Shown here in pieces: positions 43,907 to 53,517 of a stretch of DNA of 64,000 bases. How positions within the stretch are numbered: the first letter of the stretch is position 1; each line of letters begins with the position of its first letter. This stretch comes from Petrimonas sp. IBARAKI (lineage in GTDB: Bacteria; Bacteroidota; Bacteroidia; Bacteroidales; Dysgonomonadaceae). The position numbers and the translations under genes were made by a program. A model generated the notes under the pieces. It was given only the letters and a program-made list of their open reading frames with translations. It searched no databases and had not been told where the DNA came from. The stretch spans positions 992,001 to 1,056,000 of the forward strand of contig AP018040.2 in assembly GCA_002356435.2 (NCBI GenBank). The letters run 5' to 3'.

Positions 43907-45068
43907 TTTTCTTCAGGTTAAAGGTGAAAATCAGGATAAGTAAAAGAGAGGCAAAAATGACGGAAAGTGCGGCGGTAAAGCTGATACTGTCATTTATCAG
44001 ACCCTGGACAAAGGGGATAACAGCACCACCCACAACTCCCATAATCATCAGGGCAGATATCTCGTTTGAGCGTGAGGGAAACCGTTGTAATGCAAAAGAG
44101 AAAATAATGGAAAAAACATTGGCACCGGCAAAGCCCAGCATAAAAATCAACACCCTCAAACTCCACACCTCGTGTATGAGCATTAGAGCTAAATAAGATA
44201 GTAGTGCCACAAAAAGTGAAACGAGCAGGTACTTCATCGGCTTTATTTTCAACAGAAGGAACGTGCCCAAAAAAGCACCAGTTGTTTTAGCAGCAAAATA
44301 GACACTGTTTCCATAACCGGCATTTTCGAGCGTAAGTCCTGCATGTCTCATCAAAAGTTCAGGAATAGAGACATTTAATCCTACATCAAATCCAACGATT
44401 AAAAAAATAGATAAAAAACAAAAGAAAATAAATTTATCTTTTAATAATCCCAATGCGCCGCTAAATGTAGCAGGAGTGCTTTTGAACCCAAGCTCCTCTA
44501 CCTTGGAAAATGCAAGCAAGAATACGGAAATCACGGAGATTGCAGCAAAGACTGCAAACGTTAGCTTCCAATCCCCAAACCGGCTGGCTGTAAATCCCGC
44601 AACAATAGGGCCGAAAAAGGAACAAACAGATTTGATGAACTGTCCCAGTGTAAGGATACTGGCTGTCTTCTCCTTGTTGAACATGGCTGCTACAAGCGGA
44701 TTAAGTGATACTTGCAAAATAGTGTTGCTGATACCCAGCAGAATGAAGGCAATCAGTACCGTGTAAAACGTGTAAAAAAGAAAAGGTATGATCATTGCCA
44801 CACAGGTTGTTGCAAGCGCAAGCAGCACTGTTTTTTTTCTTCCTGCTTTTCCCATAAGAATTCCGGTGGGAATGGAGAAGATGGCAAACCAGAGGAATAC
44901 CATCATTGGCAGTGTCCCTGCGATCCCTGACGAAAGATTGAAATCGTTTTTGACATAATTAGTGGCGATACCCACTATGTCTACAAACCCCATGATGAAA
45001 AATCCGAAAAAAGCGGCAATGGGTGCAAGGACATTAGATTTCTTTGATGTGTTCATTGTATTATGCAT
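43896..45068 (-). CDS. MFS sugar permease (FucP/GlcP-like)
   Basis: A 390-residue inner-membrane transporter with about 12 helices and the MFS loop LMGKAGRKKTVLLALAT between helices 2 and 3. The start of the protein (APIAAFFGFFIMGFVDIVGI) and its length fit the fucose/glucose-type sugar:proton symporters of Bacteroidota. It overlaps the ROK kinase gene by 11 bases and the isomerase gene by 8 bases, so it is translated with them. It probably imports mannose. Confidence 0.85.
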   Translation of the reverse strand: MHNTMNTSKKSNVLAPIAAFFGFFIMGFVDIVGIATNYVKNDFNLSSGIAGTLPMMVFLWFAIFSIPTGILMGKAGRKKTVLLALATTCVAMIIPFLFYTFYTVLIAFILLGISNTILQVSLNPLVAAMFNKEKTASILTLGQFIKSVCSFFGPIVAGFTASRFGDWKLTFAVFAAISVISVFLLAFSKVEELGFKSTPATFSGALGLLKDKFIFFCFLSIFLIVGFDVGLNVSIPELLMRHAGLTLENAGYGNSVYFAAKTTGAFLGTFLLLKIKPMKYLLVSLFVALLSYLALMLIHEVWSLRVLIFMLGFAGANVFSIIFSFALQRFPSRSNEISALMIMGVVGGAVIPFVQGLINDSISFTAALSVIFASLLLILIFTFNLKKNVQ

Positions 45069-46836
45069 TAAATCTTACCGATGCTTTGATGGTAATACAT
45101 TCATTCCCTTTGGAGTTGCCATAAGGACGGACAGTATACGTTTTTATTCGAGCGGGGACAACAAAGGTCTCGGCATAATGGACAACGAAAGGTTCAAAAT
45201 CACCGTTTAAGCTCTCCACAATCACCGAATCGCCTTCTACCAGGTTTAGTACGTTTACCGAATCGTTGGTGTAGTGAGTTACTTTTTCCGTGAATATATG
45301 CCTCCTGGTTTCGATAAACTCATTTTTATGTAAGCCTGTTTTTTCTTCGCGTACCGTACCGGTATCGTTCAGGATTTTCACTTTATTCACCAGTTCACGG
45401 TAGGTAAATCCGGTATCTCTTCCCCACACGATAACCTTTTTGCCCCGATCTACGTTTATCGGGCGTGGTTTTCCGTCGAGTCCCAACCGTTGCCAGTCCC
45501 AGAGCTTAAAAGTAAAAAGATTGGGTGTTGAGCTGATTTCGAGTACCAATGTGTCTTTTCCCGAACAATGTACGGTCCCGCCGGGTATAAGGAAATGATC
45601 GTGTTTCTTTACGGGAACTTTATTCACGTATTTATCCACATCAAACACAAAGAAAGGATCTTTCTGAGCTTTATTTAGATCGGCCACCATTTCATCGGGA
45701 TTTATGTCGTTTCTAAGGCCCAGATACACGTAAGTATCCTCTTTGGTATCCATAATGTAATAACTTTCATCCTGTGTATATGCCAAGCCGAAGTTTTCCC
45801 GGGCGTATTCGGCCGTTGGGTGTACCTGCAAACTGAGGTTGCCACCTCCTATGGTATCCAAAAGGTCGAACCGGATAGGAAATTCTTTGCCAAAGCGGGC
45901 TTCGACAGGGTCTCCAAGCAACTCCCTGCTTCTCGTATACACCAGGTTAACCGAAGGCATCTCGAATTCAATGTCGTTAATTTTTAACAATAAACTGTTT
46001 TCTTCGGGTACACAGTCGAAACACCAACCAAAATTACTCACCGAACGGTCCAGATCACACACTTCTTTCATCCATTGTCCACCCCATGGTGCCGGATCGA
46101 AAAAAGGTACTAACCGGAAAGGAGAACTTGCCGCCTTGTCCATTCCCTTGAAGAAAGTCTCTTTGTCAATTAGTTTGGGCAGATCAACTTTGACTGTGTC
46201 GAGCCAGAAATCAACGGTGTCATAGATTGTTTTTTTGTGCTTGTCCAGTACTTTCCAGTCGTTGAAAAGGCCGCGTTTGTATTGAAGAGAAAAAGTTTCC
46301 TCTTTATTGTTCACACCCAGGCCGTTCACTTCCTTTCTTCGCATCCGTTGCTGGATCTCCCATCGGGGCATGTCTGCGTAAATGTTGATGTCGCCTGTTG
46401 TTACATATTGTGCCCCATATCCGAAGACGATCACAGTACCCGATGCCTGCTCAATACTTTCCCTGGCAAAACGGAGTTTCTCTTCATCGAAATAATCGCT
46501 GATGGAAAGGTTGGAATAGAAGCCAAAAAGAATGTCTTCGGTTAAAAACTGCTCGGTCAATGCGTTAATTTCATTTTCGGATTTAAAGATCTCCAATGTG
46601 TCGATAAGCCGTGCATTATTGATTTCTTGCAGCTTAGATTTTAATAAGTCATAGTAAACGCCTGTATAGCAGTCGACCGTCAGCAGTTTCGCATGTTCTA
46701 CCTTCCCGCTCACGAAAGAGGAAATGCTTTTCCACCCTTCAAGTATAAAGCCTTTCCCGATTGTAACAGCAGGACGCTTATCGTAATTGCTTTTTCTTTT
46801 CCGGTTCATATTTATATTATATGTTGGGTTTTTCAT
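45061..46836 (-). CDS. Class I mannose-6-phosphate isomerase with extra N-terminal domain
   Basis: About 590 residues from the ATG at 46836; the ATG at 46851 would be too close to the -7 box at 46862-46869. The C-terminal half is a type I phosphomannose isomerase cupin: metal-site residues lie in NLSLQVHPTAEYARENFG and KKHDHFLIPGGTVHCSGKDT. The N-terminal 230 or so residues (ITIGKGFILEGWKSI-like region through IYADMPRWEIQQRMRRKEVN) form a separate domain I cannot name; it faintly recalls nucleoside-kinase folds but lacks a P-loop. It converts mannose 6-phosphate to fructose 6-phosphate. Confidence 0.86.
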   Translation of the reverse strand: MKNPTYNINMNRKRKSNYDKRPAVTIGKGFILEGWKSISSFVSGKVEHAKLLTVDCYTGVYYDLLKSKLQEINNARLIDTLEIFKSENEINALTEQFLTEDILFGFYSNLSISDYFDEEKLRFARESIEQASGTVIVFGYGAQYVTTGDINIYADMPRWEIQQRMRRKEVNGLGVNNKEETFSLQYKRGLFNDWKVLDKHKKTIYDTVDFWLDTVKVDLPKLIDKETFFKGMDKAASSPFRLVPFFDPAPWGGQWMKEVCDLDRSVSNFGWCFDCVPEENSLLLKINDIEFEMPSVNLVYTRSRELLGDPVEARFGKEFPIRFDLLDTIGGGNLSLQVHPTAEYARENFGLAYTQDESYYIMDTKEDTYVYLGLRNDINPDEMVADLNKAQKDPFFVFDVDKYVNKVPVKKHDHFLIPGGTVHCSGKDTLVLEISSTPNLFTFKLWDWQRLGLDGKPRPINVDRGKKVIVWGRDTGFTYRELVNKVKILNDTGTVREEKTGLHKNEFIETRRHIFTEKVTHYTNDSVNVLNLVEGDSVIVESLNGDFEPFVVHYAETFVVPARIKTYTVRPYGNSKGNECITIKASVRFNA

Positions 46837-46861
46837 CGTATGTATGAACATGCTTCGGGTG

Positions 46862-46869
46862 CAAAAATA
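46862..46869 (-). promoter_or_regulatory. -7 element TATTTTTG of the mannose operon
   Basis: CAAAAATA on the plus strand reads TATTTTTG on the minus strand, in the 100-base gap after the GntR gene. It suggests that the isomerase-permease-kinase-mannosidase genes have their own promoter and supports the start at 46836. A -33 TTTG is not evident. Confidence 0.5.
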
Positions 46870-46935
46870 ATCAATATCTCTGCTGTTGAATCTTATTTTG
46901 TGTTTTTTATGTTTTTTTAATGGATGAGGTCTGGC

Positions 46936-47691
46936 TTAAAAATTGGAAGAAAAAGATCTGGACTCTCTGACGCTTTCAATCTTATAACTGAATGAATCGG
47001 CTCTGTACCAACCGATATTGTATTCTATTGGCAGATCGTTTATGTCGCTTACAAATCTTTTACGGATAAGGATTGGATCTCCGACTTCAATTTCTAATTT
47101 TCCAGCAATGAATGGATTGGCACCGGATGCCCGGATTTCTTCTCTTGATGTTTTTACGATGATATTATAATCATTTTCCAATATTTCGTATAATGGCCGG
47201 TTAAAGTTCTCCGTACCATCCATTCTGATTTTAGGATTAAATTCCGAATGAAAATAGACAAAAGGGAAATTTTCTTTGCCGCGCAATCTTTCTAAACGCA
47301 GGACCTTCACCTGGTTAGTGATTTCAAAAAACTGCCTGGCATTTTCAGTGGGAGCCTGTTTGCTGATGTGTAGTTCGAAGTTTTCAATTTTCACTCCCAA
47401 TACTTTCATTTCCTGTGAAAAACTCAGCCAGTTGGTAGCTTCGCTGTATAAATTCTTTTCGGCAACTCTTGTCCCTACGCCCTTTTTGCGTATCAACAAC
47501 CCTTCCGTGACCAAGGTGTTGATGGATTGTCTTAATGTGTTTCTCGATATTTTTAATTGTTCAGACAATTCTACTTCGTTGGGCAGCATTTTCCCTTCTT
47601 TGTACTCTTCCTTCGTTATCAAGGCGCGAAGAAGCATTTCTGCTTGTTTGTGTAGAGGGACAGGGCTGTTGCGGTCTATTTTTAATTTCAT
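46936..47691 (-). CDS. GntR/HutC-family regulator with UTRA domain
   Basis: A 251-residue repressor-type protein. The N-terminal winged helix is MLPNEVELSEQLKISRNTLR, then QSINTLVTEGLLIRKKGVGT (about residues 36-75). The C-terminal UTRA ligand-binding domain follows (VKVLRLERLRGKENFPFVYF, then GDPILIRKRFV). The UTRA domain usually binds a sugar phosphate or small metabolite. It is upstream of and on the same strand as the mannose genes, so it probably controls them and senses mannose or a phosphate of it. Confidence 0.9.
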   Translation of the reverse strand: MKLKIDRNSPVPLHKQAEMLLRALITKEEYKEGKMLPNEVELSEQLKISRNTLRQSINTLVTEGLLIRKKGVGTRVAEKNLYSEATNWLSFSQEMKVLGVKIENFELHISKQAPTENARQFFEITNQVKVLRLERLRGKENFPFVYFHSEFNPKIRMDGTENFNRPLYEILENDYNIIVKTSREEIRASGANPFIAGKLEIEVGDPILIRKRFVSDINDLPIEYNIGWYRADSFSYKIESVRESRSFSSNF

Positions 47692-47718
47692 TTTTTTTGT
47701 GCAAAGTAAAAAATTTAA

Positions 47719-47747
47719 GTCTCGTCATAGATTGATCACTGTCTCGT
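47719..47747. promoter_or_regulatory. Direct repeats GTCTCGT in front of the GntR gene
   Basis: GTCTCGT occurs at 47719-47725 and 47741-47747, spaced 22 bases start to start (two helical turns), 28 bases upstream of the GntR start codon. Near the start lies a -7-like TTACTTTG on the minus strand. This could be the operator of the locus. Confidence 0.35.
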
Positions 47748-47778
47748 ATGGCTAAATAAGATCTGTATTGAGGTTCTT

Positions 47779-49263
47779 TTATTCTACTTCCCGTTGATTC
47801 CTGAAGTCATAAAATGTTTTTCTCATCAGGTCGGCGAGCGATAATTGATAATTGATATAGGCCCTCAGGTGGGAAGTATATGCGTTGTTCAACCTGTTTC
47901 TCTCTAAAGCCAAGCCTTGGCTGTCGATATCTCCGTCAGAAAAACGCTGCCGTGTTATCTCGAAACTCTTTTCAGCGACTAAAACATTCTTTTCCAGGAC
48001 TTGTAGCCTTTTCAAGTTGCTGTTTATGCTGGCGATGAGGTTTTTGACTTCAGTTTCTATTTCCCGTTCAACTTCTTCTTTGCGGTAATTGTACTGTTTT
48101 AGCCTCGATTCCGCTGCCCTTACCAAGGCCCGGTTTTCCCCCCAGTCCAAAATGGGTATGGTGACGGTCAGTCCGATTCCGTAGCTTGAGTTTCTGTCAA
48201 CAAGATTGTTGTACGAGTTTTTGATCGATTGCATAAAACTGATGTTTGCCCGGTGATCAATACCGGCCCTTTCGAAGTACGCATCCACACTTCCTTTTAT
48301 CAGTCCGTTGGCTTTTTGTTGCTTAATGTTAAGCTTTTGCAACTCGATTTGAATTTCCTGTTCCCGGACTTCCAAACGGTTTTTCAGGGCTAACTCAACT
48401 GCTTTTGCCGGATCGATAAGGACGATTTGATAGTTCAGTTGGTTATTCAAGGCTATGCTGTCATTCAGGTCTAATCCCAATAATTCCTTGAATGAATTTC
48501 TTGCTGATACTTCATTTAAGACGGCAATATCGTGATTATTCTGAGCTTCGGCCAAATCCACCTCCATTTGAAGTGCATCTACTTCGCGGATGAGTCCGGC
48601 GGCAAATTTATTTTTTGATATTTCGTGAGCTTCCATCTGTCGCTCCAGGTCGAGAGACGCAATTTCGGTGCTCCGCTGCAACGACAGTAAATTGTAATAT
48701 GAACTGCTTACCTGATAAATAAGGTTCAATTCTTCTCTTTTGAACTGTTTGCTGGAGCGCTCATAATCCAGTTCGGCCCTTTTCAGGGTAGATTTAATGC
48801 TGTTGTAGGCATAAAACGAATTGAGCGGTTGGTTAAATCCAATCCGGGAACGCAGGCGCGATGAACGGAAATTGTTTTTAAGGTCTTCGCTGCTCGACAG
48901 CATATTGTTGATGAAAATATTGCCATCGGTAGGGAGTGGTTGATTGATGGTCAGCACTCCGGAGTATCCCAGTTCTTTTACCGGATAGTAATAAGTAATT
49001 CCCGTAGTATCTTTCCAACTCTCGATGGTTTCGTTGTACTGCGGCGCGCCGAGGGTCATATCGATATGTGTTTTCAACCGGCTTGTTGCCGATTTCAGGT
49101 TGAATTCGGCAATTTTGAGGTCTTCGCTTAACCTCAACATGCTGTAGCTCTTTTTCTTGGCTATTTCTATACTCTCTTCCAGGGTAAGCGTGTAAGCCGA
49201 CTGGCTTTGGAGCAATAAACAATAAATGAATATAAATGAACCTGCTAAAAGAAGTTTTTTCAT
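47779..49263 (-). CDS. TolC-family outer-membrane efflux protein
   Basis: A 494-residue outer-membrane factor with a signal peptide ([20 protein letters not shown]) and the two repeated helical halves of the TolC fold. Examples are [20 protein letters not shown] at the start and [20 protein letters not shown] near the end. It forms the exit duct for the MacB-type transporter encoded just upstream. Its start overlaps the ATPase stop by 4 bases. Confidence 0.92.
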   Translation of the reverse strand: MKKLLLAGSFIFIYCLLLQSQSAYTLTLEESIEIAKKKSYSMLRLSEDLKIAEFNLKSATSRLKTHIDMTLGAPQYNETIESWKDTTGITYYYPVKELGYSGVLTINQPLPTDGNIFINNMLSSSEDLKNNFRSSRLRSRIGFNQPLNSFYAYNSIKSTLKRAELDYERSSKQFKREELNLIYQVSSSYYNLLSLQRSTEIASLDLERQMEAHEISKNKFAAGLIREVDALQMEVDLAEAQNNHDIAVLNEVSARNSFKELLGLDLNDSIALNNQLNYQIVLIDPAKAVELALKNRLEVREQEIQIELQKLNIKQQKANGLIKGSVDAYFERAGIDHRANISFMQSIKNSYNNLVDRNSSYGIGLTVTIPILDWGENRALVRAAESRLKQYNYRKEEVEREIETEVKNLIASINSNLKRLQVLEKNVLVAEKSFEITRQRFSDGDIDSQGLALERNRLNNAYTSHLRAYINYQLSLADLMRKTFYDFRNQREVE

Positions 49264-49991
49264 ATTATTTCGTCATTTTGAAATGTATTCAAAGAGGGTA
49301 GGGAAGTCCTTTTTTGGTTAGGCTTGTCGGAATGAATCATGCCGTCTTTCAGGTAAATGTTCCGATGAGCGTAACTGGCGATTTCTTGCTCGTGAGTGAT
49401 TAAAATAATTGTGTTCCCTTCGGCATGCAGTTCCTCAAATAACCGCATAATTTCTATTCCTGTTTTTGAATCGAGGGCACCGGTCGGCTCATCGGCCAGC
49501 AAAATACCCGGAGTAGTCACTAACGCCCTGGCAATGGCCACACGTTGTCTTTGGCCTCCGCTTAGCTCAGCAGGTTTATGAGTTACCCGATCCGACAGCC
49601 CGACCCTGTCCAACGCCCTCAACGCTCTTTCTTTGCGCTCCGCACTCGGCGTTCCTGCGTAAATCAGGGGGAGTTCCACGTTTTGAATGGCATTTAGTCG
49701 TGGCAATAGGTTGAAATTCTGAAAGATAAAGCCTATTTCCTTGTTTCGCATGATCGATAGGGCATCGTCGTCCAATGTGCTTACATCAACATCGTTAAAG
49801 TAATAATGACCGCTCGAGGCCGTATCCAGGCATCCCAGGATATTCATTAACGTTGACTTTCCCGAACCCGACGGTCCCATAATAGCAACGTATTCGTTTT
49901 TCTCTATATTGAGGTTTATGCCGTGGATAACAGGTATTTCGGCATCTCCCAACAAGTAATTCTTTTTTAAGTCTTTTATCTCAATCAGCAT
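49260..49991 (-). CDS. MacB/LolD-type ABC transporter ATPase
   Basis: A 243-residue ATPase with Walker [17 protein letters not shown] (near residue 39), signature [16 protein letters not shown] and Walker [13 protein letters not shown]. It has no membrane segment. It powers the MacB-type permease encoded 16 bases upstream. It overlaps the TolC gene by 4 bases. Confidence 0.94.
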   Translation of the reverse strand: MLIEIKDLKKNYLLGDAEIPVIHGINLNIEKNEYVAIMGPSGSGKSTLMNILGCLDTASSGHYYFNDVDVSTLDDDALSIMRNKEIGFIFQNFNLLPRLNAIQNVELPLIYAGTPSAERKERALRALDRVGLSDRVTHKPAELSGGQRQRVAIARALVTTPGILLADEPTGALDSKTGIEIMRLFEELHAEGNTIILITHEQEIASYAHRNIYLKDGMIHSDKPNQKRTSLPSLNTFQNDEII

Positions 49992-50007
49992 AATTTCTAA
50001 CTTGTTT

Positions 50008-51246
50008 TTATTCGTATCGAATGGAGTCGACCGGTTTTAAATTGGCGGCGTTCTTTGCCGGTAAATAACCGAAGCTCACTCCCACGATTACCGAAAAAGA
50101 GAAGGCTATAAAGACAGAGTAGGGCTTTATAAAAGTGTTTATATCGGTGAACAGCGAAACTATGAGCGACAGGACAATGCCGGTGAGGACACCGATGATA
50201 CCGCCCGTGATACTTATTGCCACCGATTCGGTGACGAACTGGCTCATTATATCTATTTTACGGGCACCGACCGAGCGGCGGATACCAATTTCCCGTGTCC
50301 GTTCCATCACGGTTGCCAACATGATATTCATAATTCCAATACCGCCCACCAACAGTGATATGGCAGCAATAGCGCCTAACAGAAAATTATAGATTTGGCG
50401 TTCTTTTTCCTCTTGTTTTAGTAATTCGTAAGGAATTACAATGCTGTAGTCGTCGTTATTGAAATGATGGCGGCGCAGAATTTCGTTAATAATTTTGGAG
50501 GCTTCTACCAGTTTATCCGAATTTTTTAGTTGAACGGTTATTTGCTGAATTTCACTGGAGAGTGCATTCTCGCGAGTGAACCGGTTCAGAAATAAGGAGA
50601 GGGGCACAAACACATCCGTATTCAGGTCACGTGCAGCCAATTCGCCAACGGTTTCCGTAAAAAGGCTCTTCGATTCCAGTACGCCAATAACTTCCAGCCA
50701 CTGATCGTCAATTTTTACCAGTTTACCTATCGGATCCTCTCCTTTAAAAAAACCGGCTGCCACGCCGGCACCCAGCACGCAGACTTTCAGACGCTCGTTG
50801 TAATGTTTGTCATTGATGAAATAACCGTTCCGTACCTTGTAATTCATCATGGCTTGAAAGTCGGGAGTGATGCCGATAATGGTGGACTTTACCGATTTAT
50901 CGTTGTACCTCACGTCTGTGTTTTTCTCAGCCTGTGAGGCGATTCTTTCCACTCCGGGCACGATTTCTTGAATCACTTGGGCATCCTGGATGGAAAGCCC
51001 TTGCGAGAACTTCGCCCTCACTTCTTCCAACTCTTCATCGGACAGTGTTTTTTCGCGGATGATGATGTTGTTTACACCCAGATCCTGGTATTTAGCAATG
51101 GCTTCACGCTTGGCCCCTTCTCCGATTGATAACATTGTGATAACGGATGCCACACCGAAGATGATTCCCAACATAGTAAGGAAAGAACGGAACTTATGGT
51201 CCACTAGTCCTTGAAGCGCCAAACGAATATTTTCACCGTACTGCAT
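50008..51246 (-). CDS. MacB-type ABC transporter permease
   Basis: A 412-residue permease with the MacB plan: one N-terminal membrane helix ([20 protein letters not shown]), a large periplasmic domain, and three C-terminal helices around [20 protein letters not shown]. The coupling segment is [20 protein letters not shown]. In MacA-MacB-TolC systems it drives transport of toxins or peptides from the periplasm through TolC. The ATPase is a separate gene, unlike E. coli MacB. Confidence 0.93.
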   Translation of the reverse strand: MQYGENIRLALQGLVDHKFRSFLTMLGIIFGVASVITMLSIGEGAKREAIAKYQDLGVNNIIIREKTLSDEELEEVRAKFSQGLSIQDAQVIQEIVPGVERIASQAEKNTDVRYNDKSVKSTIIGITPDFQAMMNYKVRNGYFINDKHYNERLKVCVLGAGVAAGFFKGEDPIGKLVKIDDQWLEVIGVLESKSLFTETVGELAARDLNTDVFVPLSLFLNRFTRENALSSEIQQITVQLKNSDKLVEASKIINEILRRHHFNNDDYSIVIPYELLKQEEKERQIYNFLLGAIAAISLLVGGIGIMNIMLATVMERTREIGIRRSVGARKIDIMSQFVTESVAISITGGIIGVLTGIVLSLIVSLFTDINTFIKPYSVFIAFSFSVIVGVSFGYLPAKNAANLKPVDSIRYE

Positions 51247-51254
51247 AATTTACT

Positions 51255-52256
51255 TTATAAAAATTCACAACTTACTGTCATCCCGGGTTTTAATCGTTCA
51301 TCGGGTTTTATTATCTTTACTTCCACATCGAATACTTTCTGCCGGGATTTTTGGTCTTTCAGCCTGCAAAGTTTGCCGATATAGACAATCTCCCCTTCAA
51401 AAACAACTTTAGGCATGGCATCCAGCCTCACCGCAACTTTCTGGTTAAGTGCTACTTTCAAAAAGTCGGTTTCGTTCACCTGCGTATTCACTTTCATAAA
51501 TTCCAGTTCCGGAACTATGGCGAGGTTATTGCCGGCATATATGTTGTCTCCGATCTTGTAAATGTTCCTGTTGGAATTTTGCCAGTTTGTCGCAATTTGA
51601 AACACCCCTGATACGGGTGCGCGTAAGGTCAGCAAAGGTATGAGGTTCTTTGCATTTTCAACCTCTTTTTTTATTTGTTCAACCCTGATTTCCTGTATTT
51701 TAAGCTCGCTGGTATTGATAGCTTTGTTCAGTTCGTAGATTTTTTTCTCTTTTTCGAGGTTGATGACAGCTTGTTCGTATTCGAGCTGTTTTATTTTTCG
51801 CAATCGCTCCGATTCGAACCGGGAGGCCTCCCATTCAATTTTTTTTAAATCGAATGCTGCAGACTCGTTTCTTATTTTCGATTCGCTTTCCTGTTTTTTG
51901 TTTTCTTGTTCTACATAGAGTTTTTCCAGTACCGCCAGTTGTGTTTCGAGGTTGCTCTCGCTTTCCAAAATGTACTTGTTGATATCAGCCGGGTCGAGTT
52001 GCGCTATGGAATCGCCTTTTTTTACAATCTCTCCGTGGTTCAACAACCCCACAATTTTCATCTGGTACCATTGCCTCCCATACCGGCTGACAACGACCGA
52101 ACGGGAATTTACTGCCGCCAGTTCCCCGGTTTCCACAATAACACTGCCGTCGGAAGTTCTTCTTTCGCTCTCCGATTCTGAACTTCTTTTGCATGAAAAA
52201 AGAAGTGCTGCGACGAGGACAACAGAAAACAGGCTATATAATTGTGATCTTTTCAT
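51255..52256 (-). CDS. HlyD/MacA-type periplasmic adaptor lipoprotein (third of three)
   Basis: A 333-residue adaptor with a lipoprotein signal ending VALLFSCKRSSE. A beta-barrel/lipoyl part (VVVSRYGRQWYQMKIVGLLN) is interrupted by a long coiled-coil hairpin (about residues 85-190, AVLEKLYVEQENKKQESESK onward). It joins the permease and TolC. Its ATG overlaps the preceding adaptor's stop by one base (TAATG), and it ends 8 bases before the permease gene. Confidence 0.87.
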   Translation of the reverse strand: MKRSQLYSLFSVVLVAALLFSCKRSSESESERRTSDGSVIVETGELAAVNSRSVVVSRYGRQWYQMKIVGLLNHGEIVKKGDSIAQLDPADINKYILESESNLETQLAVLEKLYVEQENKKQESESKIRNESAAFDLKKIEWEASRFESERLRKIKQLEYEQAVINLEKEKKIYELNKAINTSELKIQEIRVEQIKKEVENAKNLIPLLTLRAPVSGVFQIATNWQNSNRNIYKIGDNIYAGNNLAIVPELEFMKVNTQVNETDFLKVALNQKVAVRLDAMPKVVFEGEIVYIGKLCRLKDQKSRQKVFDVEVKIIKPDERLKPGMTVSCEFL

Positions 52257-53497
52257 TATATCTCCGCGTTTTCGGTTTTCTTTTCTTCCGTTTCTTTTGA
52301 AAAAGGATTTACGAGTGCTATCTCTTCACCTTCTTTTAATCCATTGACAACCACGATGTAGTCGGTGTTGTTTATCCCGGTTTCTATTTCTGCCTTTTCG
52401 TAGCCAGTACCTTTCTTTTTGTAGACAAAATTGTTGTCTCCTTCAGTGAACAGGGCGTCTAGCGGAATATAGAGCACATCTTCAACTTTGTCCATTATTA
52501 TGCGGCAGCTGACGGTGAGCCCGGGAAGCAAATTCTTATCGGACTCGTTGAGCAATATCTCAACGGGGAACACCTTTATTTTCGATGACTCATCTTTGTT
52601 CACAGCTAGATTGGCAATCGAATTGACCGTTCCGGAAAAAACACTGTCGGAAAATGCATCGGGTTTAATTTCTACTTTAAGCCCTTTGCTGATTTTGGCT
52701 ACGTCCACTTCGTTTATCTTTACCGTAGCTTTCAGCGAAGATAAATCGGGCAATTGAATAATGGGAAACCCACTCCAGCATTGGTCGCCAATCTGAAATT
52801 TATTGTTGCTACTCCAGTTTTTCGATAAAATGGCTATACCTGAAGAGGGGGTTACAACCGATAGCTTTTGAAGTGTTTCGTGCGCTTCGTCCAGCCTCGA
52901 TTGGAATTGCATGATGGAGAGGTTTTTTTGCTTGATCTCTTCTTTCTGAATTTTTATACGGTTCTCAATTTGCTCTTTAGCTCTTTCCAGCGCAATTTCT
53001 GCTTTATCGAGGTTTAGCTGGATCTCTTTTTTCTTGATATCCGATTCGTACCCGGCAGACTCGAAGCGGATTTTCGATATTTCGTGCGAAATGCGTGTAA
53101 CTTCATAAGCTGCCTTCAGCTCTTCGAGCTCCGATTGTTGCTGTGCTTTCATTTTATCGAACTCGGCCCGTGCAATCTCTAAACTCGATTCTGCCTCCAC
53201 AATGCCTTTTAGAACTTCCGACGGGTCAAACACAATCAGCGTGTCTCCTGCTTTCACTTCCTGCCCGTCCTTGACCAGCTCGGTGATTTTAAGGTTCCCG
53301 TATCGCCACGAAATCATCGGTGCTACAATGTTGATGGACTTAATGGCCTCTATCTCTCCTTCTTCATACAAGTCGAGAAATAAAGTGCCCTGAGTTACTT
53401 TTCCAACAGGTATTTGTTGGGTTTCCTTTTTTTTGCACGCTACAAAAAGTAGCGAACAAATAACGATGAGGATCCATGTTTTTGAAAAATTCTTCAT
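52256..53497 (-). CDS. HlyD/MacA-type periplasmic adaptor lipoprotein (second of three)
   Basis: A 413-residue adaptor with a lipoprotein signal ending SLLFVACKKKET. The coiled-coil hairpin spans about residues 100-205, between lipoyl halves (VKAGDTLIVFDPSEV before it, VTPSSGIAILSKNW after). The beta-barrel and membrane-proximal parts follow (GLTVSCRIIMDKVEDVLYIP, then GLKEGEEIALVNPF). It lies 20 bases after the first adaptor. Confidence 0.87.
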   Translation of the reverse strand: MKNFSKTWILIVICSLLFVACKKKETQQIPVGKVTQGTLFLDLYEEGEIEAIKSINIVAPMISWRYGNLKITELVKDGQEVKAGDTLIVFDPSEVLKGIVEAESSLEIARAEFDKMKAQQQSELEELKAAYEVTRISHEISKIRFESAGYESDIKKKEIQLNLDKAEIALERAKEQIENRIKIQKEEIKQKNLSIMQFQSRLDEAHETLQKLSVVTPSSGIAILSKNWSSNNKFQIGDQCWSGFPIIQLPDLSSLKATVKINEVDVAKISKGLKVEIKPDAFSDSVFSGTVNSIANLAVNKDESSKIKVFPVEILLNESDKNLLPGLTVSCRIIMDKVEDVLYIPLDALFTEGDNNFVYKKKGTGYEKAEIETGINNTDYIVVVNGLKEGEEIALVNPFSKETEEKKTENAEI

Positions 53498-53517
53498 ATT
53501 GCTGCAATGGCTTGAAA

